A DNA stretch of 42,653 bases from Aquificaceae bacterium (GCA_025056375.1 JANWWH010000008.1:1-42653); one strand, 5' to 3'; shown: positions 18,204 to 27,143, numbered from the stretch's first letter. Program-made: numbers and translations. Notes: generated by a model not told the origin, from the letters alone.

Positions 18204-18209
18204 TATAAT
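18204..18209 (+). promoter_or_regulatory. -10 box for the FBP aldolase/phosphatase operon
   Basis: TATAAT 28 bases before the ATG. A GAGGAGG Shine-Dalgarno lies between them, so this gene has a normal short leader, unlike many others here. The -35 is weak. Confidence 0.5.
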
Positions 18210-18237
18210 ATGGGGACAAAAACCTGAGGAGGTAGCC

Positions 18238-19383
18238 ATGAAGTTGACGCTGAGCGTTATCAAGGCGGACATAGGGGGATACGTAGGTCATTCCTCCGCC
18301 CATCCTGAGGTCGTGGAAAAGGTGAAGGAGATAGGTCTTGGGGAAGTAGAGAGGGGTAACCTTATCGACTGTCAGGTGCTCGTTTGCGGTGACGACATAG
18401 CTCTGGTGATGACCCACCAGCAGGGCGTGGATAGCGAACTGGTGCATGGCATAGCTTGGAGAGCCTTTGAAGAAGGAACGCAGGTAGCGAAAAAGCTAAA
18501 GCTTTACGGTGCGGGGCAGGACCTTCTTTCTGATACCTTTTCGGGCAACGTAAAGGGTATGGGCCCCGGCGTGGCTGAGATGGAGTTTGAGGAAAGACCT
18601 TCTGAGCCTGTTATAGTCTTCTTCGCAGACAAGACCGCACCCAGTGCATGGAACCTTCCCCTCTATGAGATGTTTGCGGACCCAATGGTGTGCGCAGGTC
18701 TTGTGATAGACCCTAAGATGCACGAAGGGTTTACCTTTGAAGTTCTTGATACCTTTACGGGTAAAGCGGTAAAGCTCTCCACACCGGCGGAGCTCTACGA
18801 CCTTCTTGCCCTTATAGGCACTGTAGAAAGGTATGCGGTAAAGAGCGTATGGAGAAACTCGGACGGTGAGATAGGGGCGGTTGCTTCAACGCAGAGGCTC
18901 TCTTTAATAGCGGGCAAGTATGTAGGTAAGGACGACCCTGTGATGATAGTAAGGTCTCAGTCGGGTTTCCCTGCCATAGGTGAAATCTTAGAGCCCTTTG
19001 CAAGACCTTGGATAGTGGAAGGCTGGATGAGGGGTTCTCACAACGGACCTCTCATGCCCGTATCCTTTAGAAACGCAACCCCCTCAAGGTTTGACGGACC
19101 CCCCAGAGTTATAGCCGCAGGCTACCAGATAGCCAACGGAAAGCTCATAGGTCCCAGAGACCTCTTTGACGACCCAGCCTTTGATGAAGCAAGGCGTCAG
19201 GCACAGCTCATTGCGGACATACTCAGAAGGCAGGGCATCTTTGAACCTCACAGGCTACCCTCTGAGGAGATGGAATACACAACCCTCCCCAAGATACTGA
19301 AAAAACTTGAGGACAGGTTCTACGATATGGAGGAGGGCAAGAAGGCACCAACCGGTGAAGAGCACCACACGGAGACAGACTGA
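18238..19383 (+). CDS. fbp: Bifunctional fructose-1,6-bisphosphate aldolase/phosphatase (class V FBPase)
   Basis: A 381-aa archaeal-type FBPA/P, which both condenses triose phosphates to fructose 1,6-bisphosphate and dephosphorylates it to fructose 6-phosphate. This makes gluconeogenesis one-way. Family strings are the N-terminal MKLTLSVIKADIGGYVGHSSAHPEV, DDIALVMTHQQGVDS, KGMGPGVAEMEFEERPSEP, and the Mg/phosphate-binding region NLPLYEMFADPMVCAGLVID. Length is normal for the family, which is common in archaea and deep-branching thermophilic bacteria. A GAGGAGG precedes the ATG. Its stop overlaps the next small gene by 1 base (TGATG). In an autotroph this serves sugar synthesis from fixed carbon. 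Confidence 0.93.
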   Translation: MKLTLSVIKADIGGYVGHSSAHPEVVEKVKEIGLGEVERGNLIDCQVLVCGDDIALVMTHQQGVDSELVHGIAWRAFEEGTQVAKKLKLYGAGQDLLSDTFSGNVKGMGPGVAEMEFEERPSEPVIVFFADKTAPSAWNLPLYEMFADPMVCAGLVIDPKMHEGFTFEVLDTFTGKAVKLSTPAELYDLLALIGTVERYAVKSVWRNSDGEIGAVASTQRLSLIAGKYVGKDDPVMIVRSQSGFPAIGEILEPFARPWIVEGWMRGSHNGPLMPVSFRNATPSRFDGPPRVIAAGYQIANGKLIGPRDLFDDPAFDEARRQAQLIADILRRQGIFEPHRLPSEEMEYTTLPKILKKLEDRFYDMEEGKKAPTGEEHHTETD

Positions 19384-19838
19384 TGGAAAAAATCTACAGC
19401 ATAGAGGAAAGGGTCATCTTGCTTGTGGAGGAGTTTTTGACAGACTTATCCTCCAAAGAGCCCTTTCCCTCTCTCCTCTCCGAATACAGGTTTAACCTAA
19501 GGTCAAAGCTCATCCAGCTACTCAGCCAATTTCCTAACGATGCGCAGGCGAGGAACGCAAGCTTTGATAGTGCTCTTGAGGGCATAGTCAAGAGCCTGGA
19601 GGAAGCCATAAACAGAGCAAACCTTCAGGAAAAAAAGGAGTTGATGAGGCTTATAAAAACCCTTGAAGAGACCAACGAGGTTCTCAAAGAGTTTCTCTAC
19701 GGAGACCAGATAAGGGACAAGTCGGTGCTTTCAAAGGTTTCTGGAAGGATAGGCGAGTGGGCGGAGAAGCTTAACATAGAGTTTAGGAGGAGGTTTGGCG
19801 GACTTATAAACCGTATAAAGTCCCTTTTTGGTAGATGA
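19383..19838 (+). CDS. Small helical protein of unknown function
   Basis: I do not recognise this 151-aa protein. It is predicted to be almost entirely helical and charged, without signal peptide or membrane segment, with a basic C-terminus (EFRRRFGGLINRIKSLFGR) that could form an amphipathic, membrane- or nucleic-acid-touching helix. The start codon shares a base with the fbp stop and its stop overlaps the permease start by 4 bases, so it is translationally coupled on both sides. This makes it very probably a real gene. Function not inferred. Confidence 0.75.
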   Translation: MEKIYSIEERVILLVEEFLTDLSSKEPFPSLLSEYRFNLRSKLIQLLSQFPNDAQARNASFDSALEGIVKSLEEAINRANLQEKKELMRLIKTLEETNEVLKEFLYGDQIRDKSVLSKVSGRIGEWAEKLNIEFRRRFGGLINRIKSLFGR

Positions 19839-20560
19839 TACCCTTCCTTGTGGTCTTCTTTGCTTGGTTTTTCCAGTCTTTAACTGGCTTCGGTGCAGGC
19901 ATATTTATAATAGCCATACTTTCCCTGCTCTACGACCCAAAGATGGTAGTGGTTTCCTCCGCTCTTTTTAACCTTCTTGGCACTCTTGGGCTTCTTTATC
20001 AAAACAGAAAGGGTGCAGTAGAACCTTACCTTTTATTCTTTTTGGTTCTCGGCTCTCTGCCGGGGGTCTTTCTGGGTGCCTATTTTCTTGATAAGGTTGA
20101 CCAAAAGACACTGAGACTCCTCATAGGCGTATTTATAGTCCTTATAGGGTTATACGACCTATTGGTAAACAAAGGTTGGCTAAGATTAAGGTTTGGCAAG
20201 AGGATGGCTCTACCCGTCGGTTTTCTTGGGGGTCTTTTTGCGGGTTTAGTGGGTATGGGTGGTCCCCCACCCGTAGTTTTCCTGAGCCAACAGCTAAAAG
20301 ACCCACGCTCCATAAAGCTCATGTTAAACCTTTACTTTACTTCCAACATCCTCCTCAGGCTCACCTTCTATCAGCAAATGGAGGTGGTTAGACTTGACTG
20401 GGATTTTATAAAAGCTGGCTTGCTTGGGCTTTTCTTTGGGCTTCTCTTTGGCGGTCTCATGTCATCAAAGCTACCCCAAAACCTCTATAGGGCAGGCGTG
20501 TCCTATGGGGTTATAATACTGGGCTTCCTGCTTATAATCCTTACGGAGGTTAGTTTATAA
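19835..20560 (+). CDS. TSUP (TauE/SafE) family membrane permease
   Basis: A 241-aa integral membrane protein with about seven or eight hydrophobic segments. It shows the family repeats: the N-terminal FFAWFFQSLTGFGAGIFIIAILSLLYDP, and the second-half LGGLFAGLVGMGGPPPVVFLSQ with its Gly/Pro turn. TSUP members export sulfite, sulfoacetate or related organic or sulfur anions; the substrate here is unknown. It is coupled to the preceding small gene by ATGA. The era promoter box overlaps its stop codon. A sulfur-compound role would suit a sulfur-oxidising Aquificales but is only inference. Confidence 0.85.
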   Translation: MIPFLVVFFAWFFQSLTGFGAGIFIIAILSLLYDPKMVVVSSALFNLLGTLGLLYQNRKGAVEPYLLFFLVLGSLPGVFLGAYFLDKVDQKTLRLLIGVFIVLIGLYDLLVNKGWLRLRFGKRMALPVGFLGGLFAGLVGMGGPPPVVFLSQQLKDPRSIKLMLNLYFTSNILLRLTFYQQMEVVRLDWDFIKAGLLGLFFGLLFGGLMSSKLPQNLYRAGVSYGVIILGFLLIILTEVSL

Positions 20561-20561
20561 T
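20556..20561 (+). promoter_or_regulatory. -10 box for era, near-leaderless
   Basis: TATAAT overlaps the stop codon of the permease and ends 6 bases before the era ATG. A GGAGG lies 17 bases before the ATG, too far for normal ribosome binding, so initiation may be leaderless or weakly coupled. Confidence 0.4.
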
Positions 20562-20567
20562 CAAAGT

Positions 20568-21473
20568 ATGAAGGTAGGCTATGTGGCTATAGTGGGTAAG
20601 CCTAACGTAGGGAAGTCTACCCTTCTTAACCAAGTGTTGGGAACGAAAATATCCATAATCTCACCAAAGCCTGGAACCACCCGCATAAGGGTGCTTGGCG
20701 TAAAAAACTTTCCTGAAGAGGCTCAGATAATATTTCTGGACACTCCGGGCATCTACAAGCCAAAGGATGCGCTTGGGGAAGCTATGGTGGAAATGGCGAG
20801 CAGTTCTCTCAGTGATGCGGACCTCATACTTTTCATGATAGACGCAGAAAGCGGCTTTAGGGAAGAGGACATGCAGGTTTTTGAAAACTACATAAAACCC
20901 TATGCGGAAGAAAAGCCCGTGTTTCTAATCATAAACAAGGTGGACAGGGTGGGTGGGGTTGAGAACCTCCTGCCTTTGGTAGAAGAGCTCTCTAAGAAAT
21001 ACCCCCAGTTCAGAGAGGTTCTCCCCCTTAGTGCCCTTAAAGGTTATAACTTAGACAGACTGCTGAAGACCTTACTCAAATACTTACCCGAGGGTGAGCC
21101 CCTCTTTCCCGAGGACAGTGTTACTGACCTGCCCTTCAGGCTTATGGCTTCTGAGGTAATAAGAGAAAAAATCCTGCTAAAGGTGCATCAGGAAATACCT
21201 CAGGGCGTGGCGGTGGTGGTAACGGAGGTGTCTGAAGGGAAGCACGACCCCAGCGTGCTGGTGGTAAAGGCGGACATAATCTTAGACAGAGAAAACCACA
21301 AGCCTATAATCTTGGGTAAGGGTGGACGGATGATAAAGACCATAGGAAAGCTTGCCAGAGAGGAGCTGGAACTCATAACAGGTAGGAAAGTCTACTTAGA
21401 GCTCTTCGTAAGGGTAAAGCCCGACTGGAAAAAGAGACCCGAGTTAGTCAGAAGCTTCGGATACACCCTCTGA
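20568..21473 (+). CDS. era: GTPase Era
   Basis: A 301-aa ribosome-assembly GTPase that binds the 3' end of 16S rRNA. GTPase motifs are G1 GKPNVGKST (10-18), G2 in SPKPGTTRIRV, G3 DTPGIYKP, and G4 NKVD. The C-terminal KH domain has ILGKGGRMIKTIGKLAREELE. Length is typical. Its last 30 bases overlap the convergent 58-aa gene on the other strand. Confidence 0.96.
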   Translation: MKVGYVAIVGKPNVGKSTLLNQVLGTKISIISPKPGTTRIRVLGVKNFPEEAQIIFLDTPGIYKPKDALGEAMVEMASSSLSDADLILFMIDAESGFREEDMQVFENYIKPYAEEKPVFLIINKVDRVGGVENLLPLVEELSKKYPQFREVLPLSALKGYNLDRLLKTLLKYLPEGEPLFPEDSVTDLPFRLMASEVIREKILLKVHQEIPQGVAVVVTEVSEGKHDPSVLVVKADIILDRENHKPIILGKGGRMIKTIGKLAREELELITGRKVYLELFVRVKPDWKKRPELVRSFGYTL

Positions 21474-21620
21474 TAGGAGTATAACCACGTCCGCCCTTTT
21501 TGGAAGCTTCTTTTCAAGCTCCTCCTCTTTTTCCACCTGAGCTACCACAAGACCTTTCTTAAGAAGCCTTTCTGTGAGCTTCTTTGCAACTTTCTTGTCC
21601 TTAACAGTAAGAACCTTCAT
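21444..21620 (-). CDS. Small 58-aa protein of unknown function
   Basis: A 58-residue Lys/Glu-rich protein (MKVLTVKDKKVAKKLTERLL...) with an alternating beta-helix-beta look: an early strand, an amphipathic helix, a strand, a second helix and a final ADVVILLSEG strand. It resembles half of a flavodoxin-like or receiver-like fold. The ORF track starts at GTG 21626. I prefer ATG 21620 because GGAGG stands 7 bases upstream. The strong ribosome-binding site argues that it is translated. It ends 30 bases inside the convergent era. No family recognised. Confidence 0.55.
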   Translation of the reverse strand: MKVLTVKDKKVAKKLTERLLKKGLVVAQVEKEEELEKKLPKRADVVILLSEGVSEASD

Positions 21621-21689
21621 AGGCACACCTCCATCAACACCACATGCAGGGTCATAACTTATGGCTCATCACCTCCTCGGTTGTAAAAG

Positions 21690-23630
21690 TTACTTCTCCT
21701 CTGTTAAGATTTGATTAAGACTTTCGTATTTTTGACAGCTCTGCCCTTCACATACCACGAGACCTTCCACATCGGACCTTAACACAAACTTGAAAGGTCT
21801 GAAAAACCTGAGAGCTCCATCAAAGAAGTCTCTGGTCTCTACCCTGTATATGCCCTTAAGGTAAGCATAAAGGCTTATCAAGTAGGAATGAGAGACCATG
21901 GGCACCTGCTTAACAAACCTTGAAAAGGCCTGAAGGCTCTTCTCTCCATAATCGGTAAACCTGCCGTCACCAGTAAGAGCACCGAGCAGGAGTAAGGTAT
22001 AGCCCGCAGAGCCGTTTGCCGACTGAGTAGGTGTGTCCTGAAGGTTTTTAAACCTCAGGCGAAGCAGACCTTCCCCTTCTCTCGCCGTGTCATAAAAACC
22101 CCAGTCCCTCTCATCCCAAAAGAGCTCTATCGCCCTTTCCGCGAGCTCTGAAGCGGTCCGAAGGTAAAGGGTCTCCTGCGTAATTTCAAAAAGGTCAAGG
22201 AGAGCCCGTGAGAGGAAAAGGTAGTCCTCAGAAAAACCTTCCACACCCTCTCTGTGGTAAAGGGTTCCCCCTCTGTAGTGCTCTTCCATAAGCCTTCTGA
22301 CAGTCCTCTCCGCCATATCCTTGGCTTCTGGCTCGGAGAAGACCTTCCAGTATTGGCAGAGGGCGGATACCATAAGCGCGTTCCAGTTGGTGTAAAGGGT
22401 TTTATCTATGTAGGGTCTTTCTCTTCTTTCCCTAAAGTCTCGCAGTTTAAGCCTGACCAACTCCAAGAGCTTGCTCACCTCCTGAGAGGTCATACCCATA
22501 ATCTCAGAAACCTCTTCCTCTTCCCTCTCTATGTAAAGCACCACTCTTTCAGGTTCGTGGGGCATTGGGGCAAATCCAAAATGCACGCTTGCAACTCTAA
22601 GCTCTTCGGGCGTAAGTGTGCCCTCCAGCTCTTCTCTGGTAAAGGTGTAGTATCCACCTTCTTCTAACACGCCGATGTCTGCATCCTGAGAGGCATAAAA
22701 GCCTCCATTGGGGTCGTAGCCCTGGAGCTTGTAGTATTCAAGAATACCCTTTGCGGTTTTCCTGTAGAGCTCCTTGCCAAAGACCATGTAAGAAAGAGAG
22801 TAAAGGCTGAGGAGTTCTGCGTTGTCGTATAGCATTTTTTCAAAATGGGGGATGTGCCATCTGTCGTCTGTAGAATACCTGAAGAAACCACCAAGAAGAT
22901 GGTCGTAGATGCCACCCTTTGCCATGGCATCAAGAGAACGCTCTAAAGCCTTCTCAAGGGTTTCTGAGGGATGGAAGTGGTTATGGTATATGAGCAGTTC
23001 AAAGGCTTTTGCGTGATGAAACTTGGGTGCTGAGCCTATACCTCCTCTCTCGTAATCCATACTGGTCAGGATAGAGGATATGCCTCTATGGATAAGCTCT
23101 ACCTCTATCGGGTCTTTGAAGTTTTCTCTGCTGTAAGACTGAAGGCTTTCGTATATGCTCTCCGCAGACCTGAGTATTTTGTGTCTCTCTTCCTTCCAAA
23201 GCTGGACGATGCGCATAAGTAAACTCTTGAACCCTGGCCTGCCCCAACGGTCTTCGGGTGGAAAGTAGGTCCCGCCAAAGAAAGCCTTCCCCTCTGGCGT
23301 TAGAAAGACAGTAAGAGGCCAGCCCCCCGAACCCGTCAAACCTATGACCACTTCCTGATACCTTCTGTCTATATCAGGGCGTTCGTCTCTGTCCACCTTT
23401 ATGGGGACGAAGTGCGTGTTTATTATCTCTGCAATCTCGGGGTTCTCAAAGCTCTCGTGAGCCATCACATGACACCAGTGGCACCAGACGCCCCCTATGG
23501 AAAGCAGGACAGGCTTGTTCTCCTCCCTTGCCCTACTGAAAGCTTCTTCGGACCATTCATACCAGTCCACCGGCTGGTGCGCAGACTTCTGAAGGTAGGG
23601 ACTTTTAGAATGTATAAGCCTATTTGCCAT
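21690..23630 (-). CDS. Thioredoxin-domain protein of the YyaL/SPATA20 (DUF255) family
   Basis: A 646-aa protein. The N-terminal thioredoxin-like domain starts [26 protein letters not shown] and has the redox-type motif WCHWCH (C50, C53) followed by [15 protein letters not shown] long alpha/alpha-barrel-like part resembling N-acylglucosamine epimerase or cellulase folds follows ([32 protein letters not shown]). Length is close to the family norm. The biochemical role of the family is unsettled. The ATG has AGGAGG 5 bases upstream. It lies 71 bases after the secreted unknown gene on the same strand. Confidence 0.85.
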   Translation of the reverse strand: MANRLIHSKSPYLQKSAHQPVDWYEWSEEAFSRAREENKPVLLSIGGVWCHWCHVMAHESFENPEIAEIINTHFVPIKVDRDERPDIDRRYQEVVIGLTGSGGWPLTVFLTPEGKAFFGGTYFPPEDRWGRPGFKSLLMRIVQLWKEERHKILRSAESIYESLQSYSRENFKDPIEVELIHRGISSILTSMDYERGGIGSAPKFHHAKAFELLIYHNHFHPSETLEKALERSLDAMAKGGIYDHLLGGFFRYSTDDRWHIPHFEKMLYDNAELLSLYSLSYMVFGKELYRKTAKGILEYYKLQGYDPNGGFYASQDADIGVLEEGGYYTFTREELEGTLTPEELRVASVHFGFAPMPHEPERVVLYIEREEEEVSEIMGMTSQEVSKLLELVRLKLRDFRERRERPYIDKTLYTNWNALMVSALCQYWKVFSEPEAKDMAERTVRRLMEEHYRGGTLYHREGVEGFSEDYLFLSRALLDLFEITQETLYLRTASELAERAIELFWDERDWGFYDTAREGEGLLRLRFKNLQDTPTQSANGSAGYTLLLLGALTGDGRFTDYGEKSLQAFSRFVKQVPMVSHSYLISLYAYLKGIYRVETRDFFDGALRFFRPFKFVLRSDVEGLVVCEGQSCQKYESLNQILTEEK

Positions 23631-23701
23631 TCTTTCCTCCTGGAACTAAAATTAGAGAAACTATTATCTGCCAGCACTGAGAAAGCTCAGCTTAGCGGAA
23701 T

Positions 23702-24166
23702 TTACTGAAGCATGTAGTCGTAGTTAACCTTCCAGGTTTTACCACCACTCCTTATGTATAGGTTTATAGAGTAAAGACCTTTCTCCGCCATCTGGAACCA
23801 TCCACCGAAATTCTCTCCGTGCGTATGAGGATAAAGGGAAAGGCTTTTCTGTTGAGCCCTCAACAGAGGTGACCTGACCTCTGCCTCAACCTTAAAATTC
23901 GAAAGGTAGACTACTTTATCACCTTCCTTCTTCCAAAGGGATACTGCCAGATGGTGGGTGTCGTGTTTTGTGGGTGTTCCATTGTGCTTTTCCAGAAGGG
24001 CGTAAGCCCTCGGGAAGGTCTTTTTCAATTCTTCAATACTAACTACGCCTATGCTCACATTGAAACCCTCAAGCCTTTTCGTGAGGGGTGTCTTGATGAG
24101 TATGTCCTCTTCCTGAGCAAAAGAAAAGACTACAAAAAGAAGCAAGTAGAGCACATACTTAACCAT
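23702..24166 (-). CDS. Secreted (periplasmic) protein of unknown function
   Basis: A 154-aa protein with a clear Sec signal peptide (MVKYVLYLLLFVVFSFAQ, cleavage probably near FAQ). The mature part has several histidines (KHDTHHLAVSLW, LYPHTHGENFGGWF) and alternating beta pattern ending YSINLYIRSGGKTWKVNYDY, as in small immunoglobulin-like periplasmic metal-binding proteins of the YtkA or copper-chaperone kind. I cannot assign a family. An AAGGAGG is positioned 7 bases before the ATG. It is divergent from mutL and upstream of the DUF255 gene, with which it may be co-transcribed. Confidence 0.7.
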   Translation of the reverse strand: MVKYVLYLLLFVVFSFAQEEDILIKTPLTKRLEGFNVSIGVVSIEELKKTFPRAYALLEKHNGTPTKHDTHHLAVSLWKKEGDKVVYLSNFKVEAEVRSPLLRAQQKSLSLYPHTHGENFGGWFQMAEKGLYSINLYIRSGGKTWKVNYDYMLQ

Positions 24167-24230
24167 TACCCAACCTCCTTCTTGTATAAGAAGATTATCT
24201 CAAAGGGTCAAAAAAGGCAATTAAAGGTGT

Positions 24231-24259
24231 TTGGAGGTTAAATAAGTGTATCTTATACT
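24231..24259 (+). promoter_or_regulatory. Possible promoter for mutL
   Basis: TTGGAG (24231-24236), 17 bases, then TATACT (24254-24259). The spacing is ideal, but the -10 ends only 3 bases before the mutL ATG, so the natural start point would fall inside the codon. An overlapping TATCTT (24249-24254) would give an 8-base gap and a leaderless start. Confidence 0.35.
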
Positions 24260-24262
24260 CTC

Positions 24263-25540
24263 ATGCGTGTAAACTTACTGCCAGAAGAGGTAAGAAGCCA
24301 CATAGCTTCGGGTGAGGTCATAGAAGGTCCTGCGGAGTGTTTAAAGGAACTCTTGGAAAACTCTCTGGATGCGGAGGCTACGAGGGTAGAGGTAGAGATA
24401 GTAAAGGGTGGTAAAAGGTTTATAGGCGTGCGGGACAATGGTATGGGCATTCCTGCGGAGGACCTACCAAAAGCCCTGCTCGGCGGAGCTACCAGTAAGA
24501 TAAGGACCCTTGAAGACCTTCAAAACCTTCACACTTACGGCTACAGGGGTGAAGCTCTCCATGCCATATCCTTAGTGAGCAGGATGGTTATAAGGTCTCG
24601 CTTTTATCAGGAAGAGGTAGGGAGGGAGGTCAGGGTCGAAGGAGGGAAGGTAACAAGCCAGAGGGCGGTGGGTATGCAGGTAGGCACTCATGTGGAGGTT
24701 TACGACCTTTTTTACAATCTGCCGCTGAGGAAAGCCTTTCTCGGTAAAGAAGACAGAGAAAGGAGGCGGATTTACCACATATTTAAGGCTCTCGCCCTGG
24801 CTAATCCTTCCGTTTTCTTCCGGCTTGAGGCGGAGGGGAGGGAAGTCTTCAGACTAAAGCCCGGGGACATAAGAGAGAGGGCTGAAGAGGTTTTTGAGGA
24901 AAGGATGGAACACCTAAGCTTTGAGGAAAAGCCCTTTCGGGTTGACCTTTTGCTATCTCTTGGCAACACCAGAAAGGTGCCTTTCCTTTTCGTCAACAGA
25001 AGACCAGTTCACAACAAGGAGCTGATAGAATACCTCAAAAAGTCCGTAGGCAGGTGGGGTCTGTGCATCTGCCACATAAGCATGCCCCCTTACCTTCTTG
25101 ATGTAAATGTCCACCCTAAGAAGACAGAGGTAAGGTTGATGAAGGAGGGCAAGATAAGAGAAATCATAAGAGAAGCACTCCGTAATAGACACAGCTTGAG
25201 ACCCCCCAGCCTCTCTCAGGAAAGGGCGGTTTATGCCCAAGACCCCGAGTTTGTTGGTATAATAGATAATACCCTTATAGTGGCAAAGTATGGAGATTAC
25301 CTCTACTTCTTCGACCAGCACCTCCTCTCCGAGAGGTATAACTACGAAATGGGTATGAGCGCAGAGGAGGCCTGCGGTATGTCTTTTAAGGCGGGGGACA
25401 GGCTTGGAAGAGAGCTCGCCAGAGAACTCCTCCGTAGATGGCTTCATTTTAAAAACAGAGAGGTTTGCCCTCACGGGAGACCCATCTACTACAGGATATA
25501 TCTGGGTGAGCTCTACAGAAAGCTCGGAAGAGAATACTGA
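24263..25540 (+). CDS. mutL: DNA mismatch repair protein MutL, short form
   Basis: A 425-aa GHKL ATPase mismatch-repair factor. The N-terminal ATPase domain has [23 protein letters not shown], the ELLENSLDA motif, DNGMGIP, and [15 protein letters not shown]. The linker is very short, and the C-terminal domain is reduced but keeps the endonuclease metal motif [12 protein letters not shown] (351-362, matching DQHAx2Ex4E with A replaced by L) and CPHGRP (402-407). It is therefore a nicking-type MutL, as expected in bacteria lacking MutH; the absence of MutH is not testable here. The stop overlaps the hisF start by 1 base (TGATG). Confidence 0.94.
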   Translation: MRVNLLPEEVRSHIASGEVIEGPAECLKELLENSLDAEATRVEVEIVKGGKRFIGVRDNGMGIPAEDLPKALLGGATSKIRTLEDLQNLHTYGYRGEALHAISLVSRMVIRSRFYQEEVGREVRVEGGKVTSQRAVGMQVGTHVEVYDLFYNLPLRKAFLGKEDRERRRIYHIFKALALANPSVFFRLEAEGREVFRLKPGDIRERAEEVFEERMEHLSFEEKPFRVDLLLSLGNTRKVPFLFVNRRPVHNKELIEYLKKSVGRWGLCICHISMPPYLLDVNVHPKKTEVRLMKEGKIREIIREALRNRHSLRPPSLSQERAVYAQDPEFVGIIDNTLIVAKYGDYLYFFDQHLLSERYNYEMGMSAEEACGMSFKAGDRLGRELARELLRRWLHFKNREVCPHGRPIYYRIYLGELYRKLGREY

Positions 25541-26301
25541 TGCTTGCAAAGAGAATAATACCCTGTCTTGATGTGGATAAGGGAAGGGTGGTGAAGGGTG
25601 TAAGGTTTGTGAACTTAGTGGACGCAGGAGACCCAGTGGAAGTTGCAAAGGTTTACGAGGAAGAGGGAGCGGACGAGCTTGTTTTCCTTGACATAACCGC
25701 CTCTGCAGAGGACAGGAAGATAATGCTTGAAGTGGTAAAAAAGGTAGCGGAGGAGGTCTTTATGCCCTTTACCGTGGGTGGAGGTGTTTCAAACCTTGAG
25801 GACATGCGCAGGCTTCTCGAGGCGGGGGCGGACAAGGTTTCCATAAACACCTCTGCAGTAAAAAACCCCCAGCTCATACACGAGGGGGCAAAAAGATTTG
25901 GCTCTCAGTGCATAGTGGTTGCCATAGACGCCAAAAGAAAGGGTCAGAGCTGGGAGGTTTACATCCACGGGGGAAGGACTGCCACAGGTTTGGATGCAGT
26001 GGAGTGGGCAAGAAAGGCGGAAAGCCTGGGAGCGGGTGAGATACTGCTCACCTCCATGGACAGAGACGGCACAAAATCCGGCTACGACCTTGAGCTCATA
26101 GGAAGGGTGGTGGAGGCGGTCAACATTCCAGTAATAGCCTCTGGCGGAGCTGGCAGGATGGAGCACTTTTACGAAGGCTTTACCCTTGGTATGGCGGATG
26201 CCTGCCTTGCAGCTTCTCTTTTCCACTTTAGAGAGATAAGCATACCCGAGCTGAAAAGCTACTTAGTCTCTATGGGCGTGCCCGTAAGACCTTTCGCATA
26301 G
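25540..26301 (+). CDS. hisF: Imidazole glycerol phosphate synthase cyclase subunit
   Basis: A 253-aa TIM barrel that, with the HisH glutaminase, forms imidazole-glycerol phosphate and AICAR. It has the catalytic Asp11 in [19 protein letters not shown], phosphate-binding loops VGGGVS and ASGGAG, the conserved VVAIDAKR segment (second catalytic Asp) and [17 protein letters not shown]. Length is standard. It is translationally coupled to mutL, an unrelated gene, which is typical of dispersed Aquificales biosynthetic genes. Its last 43 bases overlap the convergent OmpA-like gene. hisH is not in the window. Confidence 0.96.
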   Translation: MLAKRIIPCLDVDKGRVVKGVRFVNLVDAGDPVEVAKVYEEEGADELVFLDITASAEDRKIMLEVVKKVAEEVFMPFTVGGGVSNLEDMRRLLEAGADKVSINTSAVKNPQLIHEGAKRFGSQCIVVAIDAKRKGQSWEVYIHGGRTATGLDAVEWARKAESLGAGEILLTSMDRDGTKSGYDLELIGRVVEAVNIPVIASGGAGRMEHFYEGFTLGMADACLAASLFHFREISIPELKSYLVSMGVPVRPFA

Positions 26302-27080
26302 AAGTAATTCTTAAGACACGCCACACTTCCGCTAAGCATGTGACTTACCAGTTGTTCCGCCCTTTTCCTAGCTAAATTACTGCTTATGCGATAAGGTCCT
26401 GAAGCATCCGCGTAGCCCTTAACCCTTATTTCGTATTCTCCTTCAAAGGGTAAGAGGCTAACTTCCATCATCAACTTCTCCAAGAATTTTTTATCTACCC
26501 TCGTTTTGCCCTGCTCAAAGTAGAAGCTGTAACTTCCGACGACCTTCTCTTCAACCCTTTCCTTCTTAACTATCGGTGAGGCAATCACTGGTCTGTGGAT
26601 GAAAGAAGCCAGAACCCTATATTCAAGCTGTAGAGTTTCACCGGGCATAAGCTTTGGAACGCCTATGTATAGTTTGTTTCTTTCCATGTTATAGGGAGCG
26701 GTGACGAAGTCTTCCACCAGAAGAGGGCTTCTGGAGAGTATGCGTCTGCCCCTTATGAGACCTTCTATAGAACCCTCCAGAGCCTGAGTTATAACTATGT
26801 TGCTGATGGTCTCACCGCTCCCATTGGAAACCTCCACCCTAACATAGCCCGAGGGACTAACCTCAGACCTAAGAAAAAGTCTACTATCTGGATGGAGGGT
26901 CTGATACCTTTCCACTTTGAGTATATGGATGTCTACCCGCCTGTATTCCTTACCCTTCTTTGGGGAAACCTCATAATCCCAGGATACGCGAGGCATGCTC
27001 TCGGTGCATGAGAGGGAAGGATAGACAAAAAGCAAGGAACCTGCAAAGACCCCCACTAAAGATTTATAAACATACCCCAT
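26259..27080 (-). CDS. Exported OmpA-like domain protein
   Basis: A 273-aa protein. The N-terminal signal peptide [24 protein letters not shown] ends at a cysteine, but the lipobox is poor. A middle region (about 75-165) resembles a surface beta-sandwich repeat ([18 protein letters not shown]...). The C-terminal OmpA-like peptidoglycan-binding domain is at about 183-265 ([44 protein letters not shown]). It probably links an envelope layer to the wall. The ORF-track TTG start (27116) is inside the promoter. The ATG at 27080 is preferred, being 7 bases after TAGTAT with TTGACA 17 bases further up. It overlaps hisF by 43 bases. Confidence 0.75.
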   Translation of the reverse strand: MGYVYKSLVGVFAGSLLFVYPSLSCTESMPRVSWDYEVSPKKGKEYRRVDIHILKVERYQTLHPDSRLFLRSEVSPSGYVRVEVSNGSGETISNIVITQALEGSIEGLIRGRRILSRSPLLVEDFVTAPYNMERNKLYIGVPKLMPGETLQLEYRVLASFIHRPVIASPIVKKERVEEKVVGSYSFYFEQGKTRVDKKFLEKLMMEVSLLPFEGEYEIRVKGYADASGPYRISSNLARKRAEQLVSHMLSGSVACLKNYFYAKGLTGTPIETK

Positions 27081-27087
27081 GGCTTTA

Positions 27088-27116
27088 ATACTAAAACAAA
27101 AAGGTTGAAATGTCAA
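27088..27116 (-). promoter_or_regulatory. Strong promoter for the OmpA-like gene, leaderless
   Basis: Perfect TTGACA (27116-27111), 17-base spacer, TAGTAT (27093-27088), then exactly 7 bases to the ATG. This is the best-formed leaderless promoter in the window. Confidence 0.6.
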
Positions 27117-27123
27117 ATTTTTA

Positions 27124-27140
27124 TGGGGGCGGAGCCCCCA
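27124..27140 (-). other. GC-rich hairpin after the oxidoreductase operon
   Basis: TGGGGGC-GGA-GCCCCCA forms a perfect 7-bp stem with a 3-base loop, 3 bases after the gamma-subunit stop. On the minus strand it is followed by ATAAAAATTT rather than a U run, so it is not a classical terminator. It could be a 3'-end stabiliser, a Rho-related stop or a processing site. The OmpA-like promoter follows at once. Confidence 0.45.
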
Positions 27141-27143
27141 ACT

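Noticed and set aside
18063-18237. AT-rich radA/fbp gap examined for CRISPR repeats, insertion-element ends or a riboswitch
   Set aside because: No direct repeats with spacers, no strong hairpins. Only a -10 box and Shine-Dalgarno for fbp and a weak radA -10 were seen.
24953-25648. 231-aa minus-strand ORF opposite mutL/hisF
   Set aside because: Fully covered by two well-recognised genes on the plus strand; no motif or start signal.
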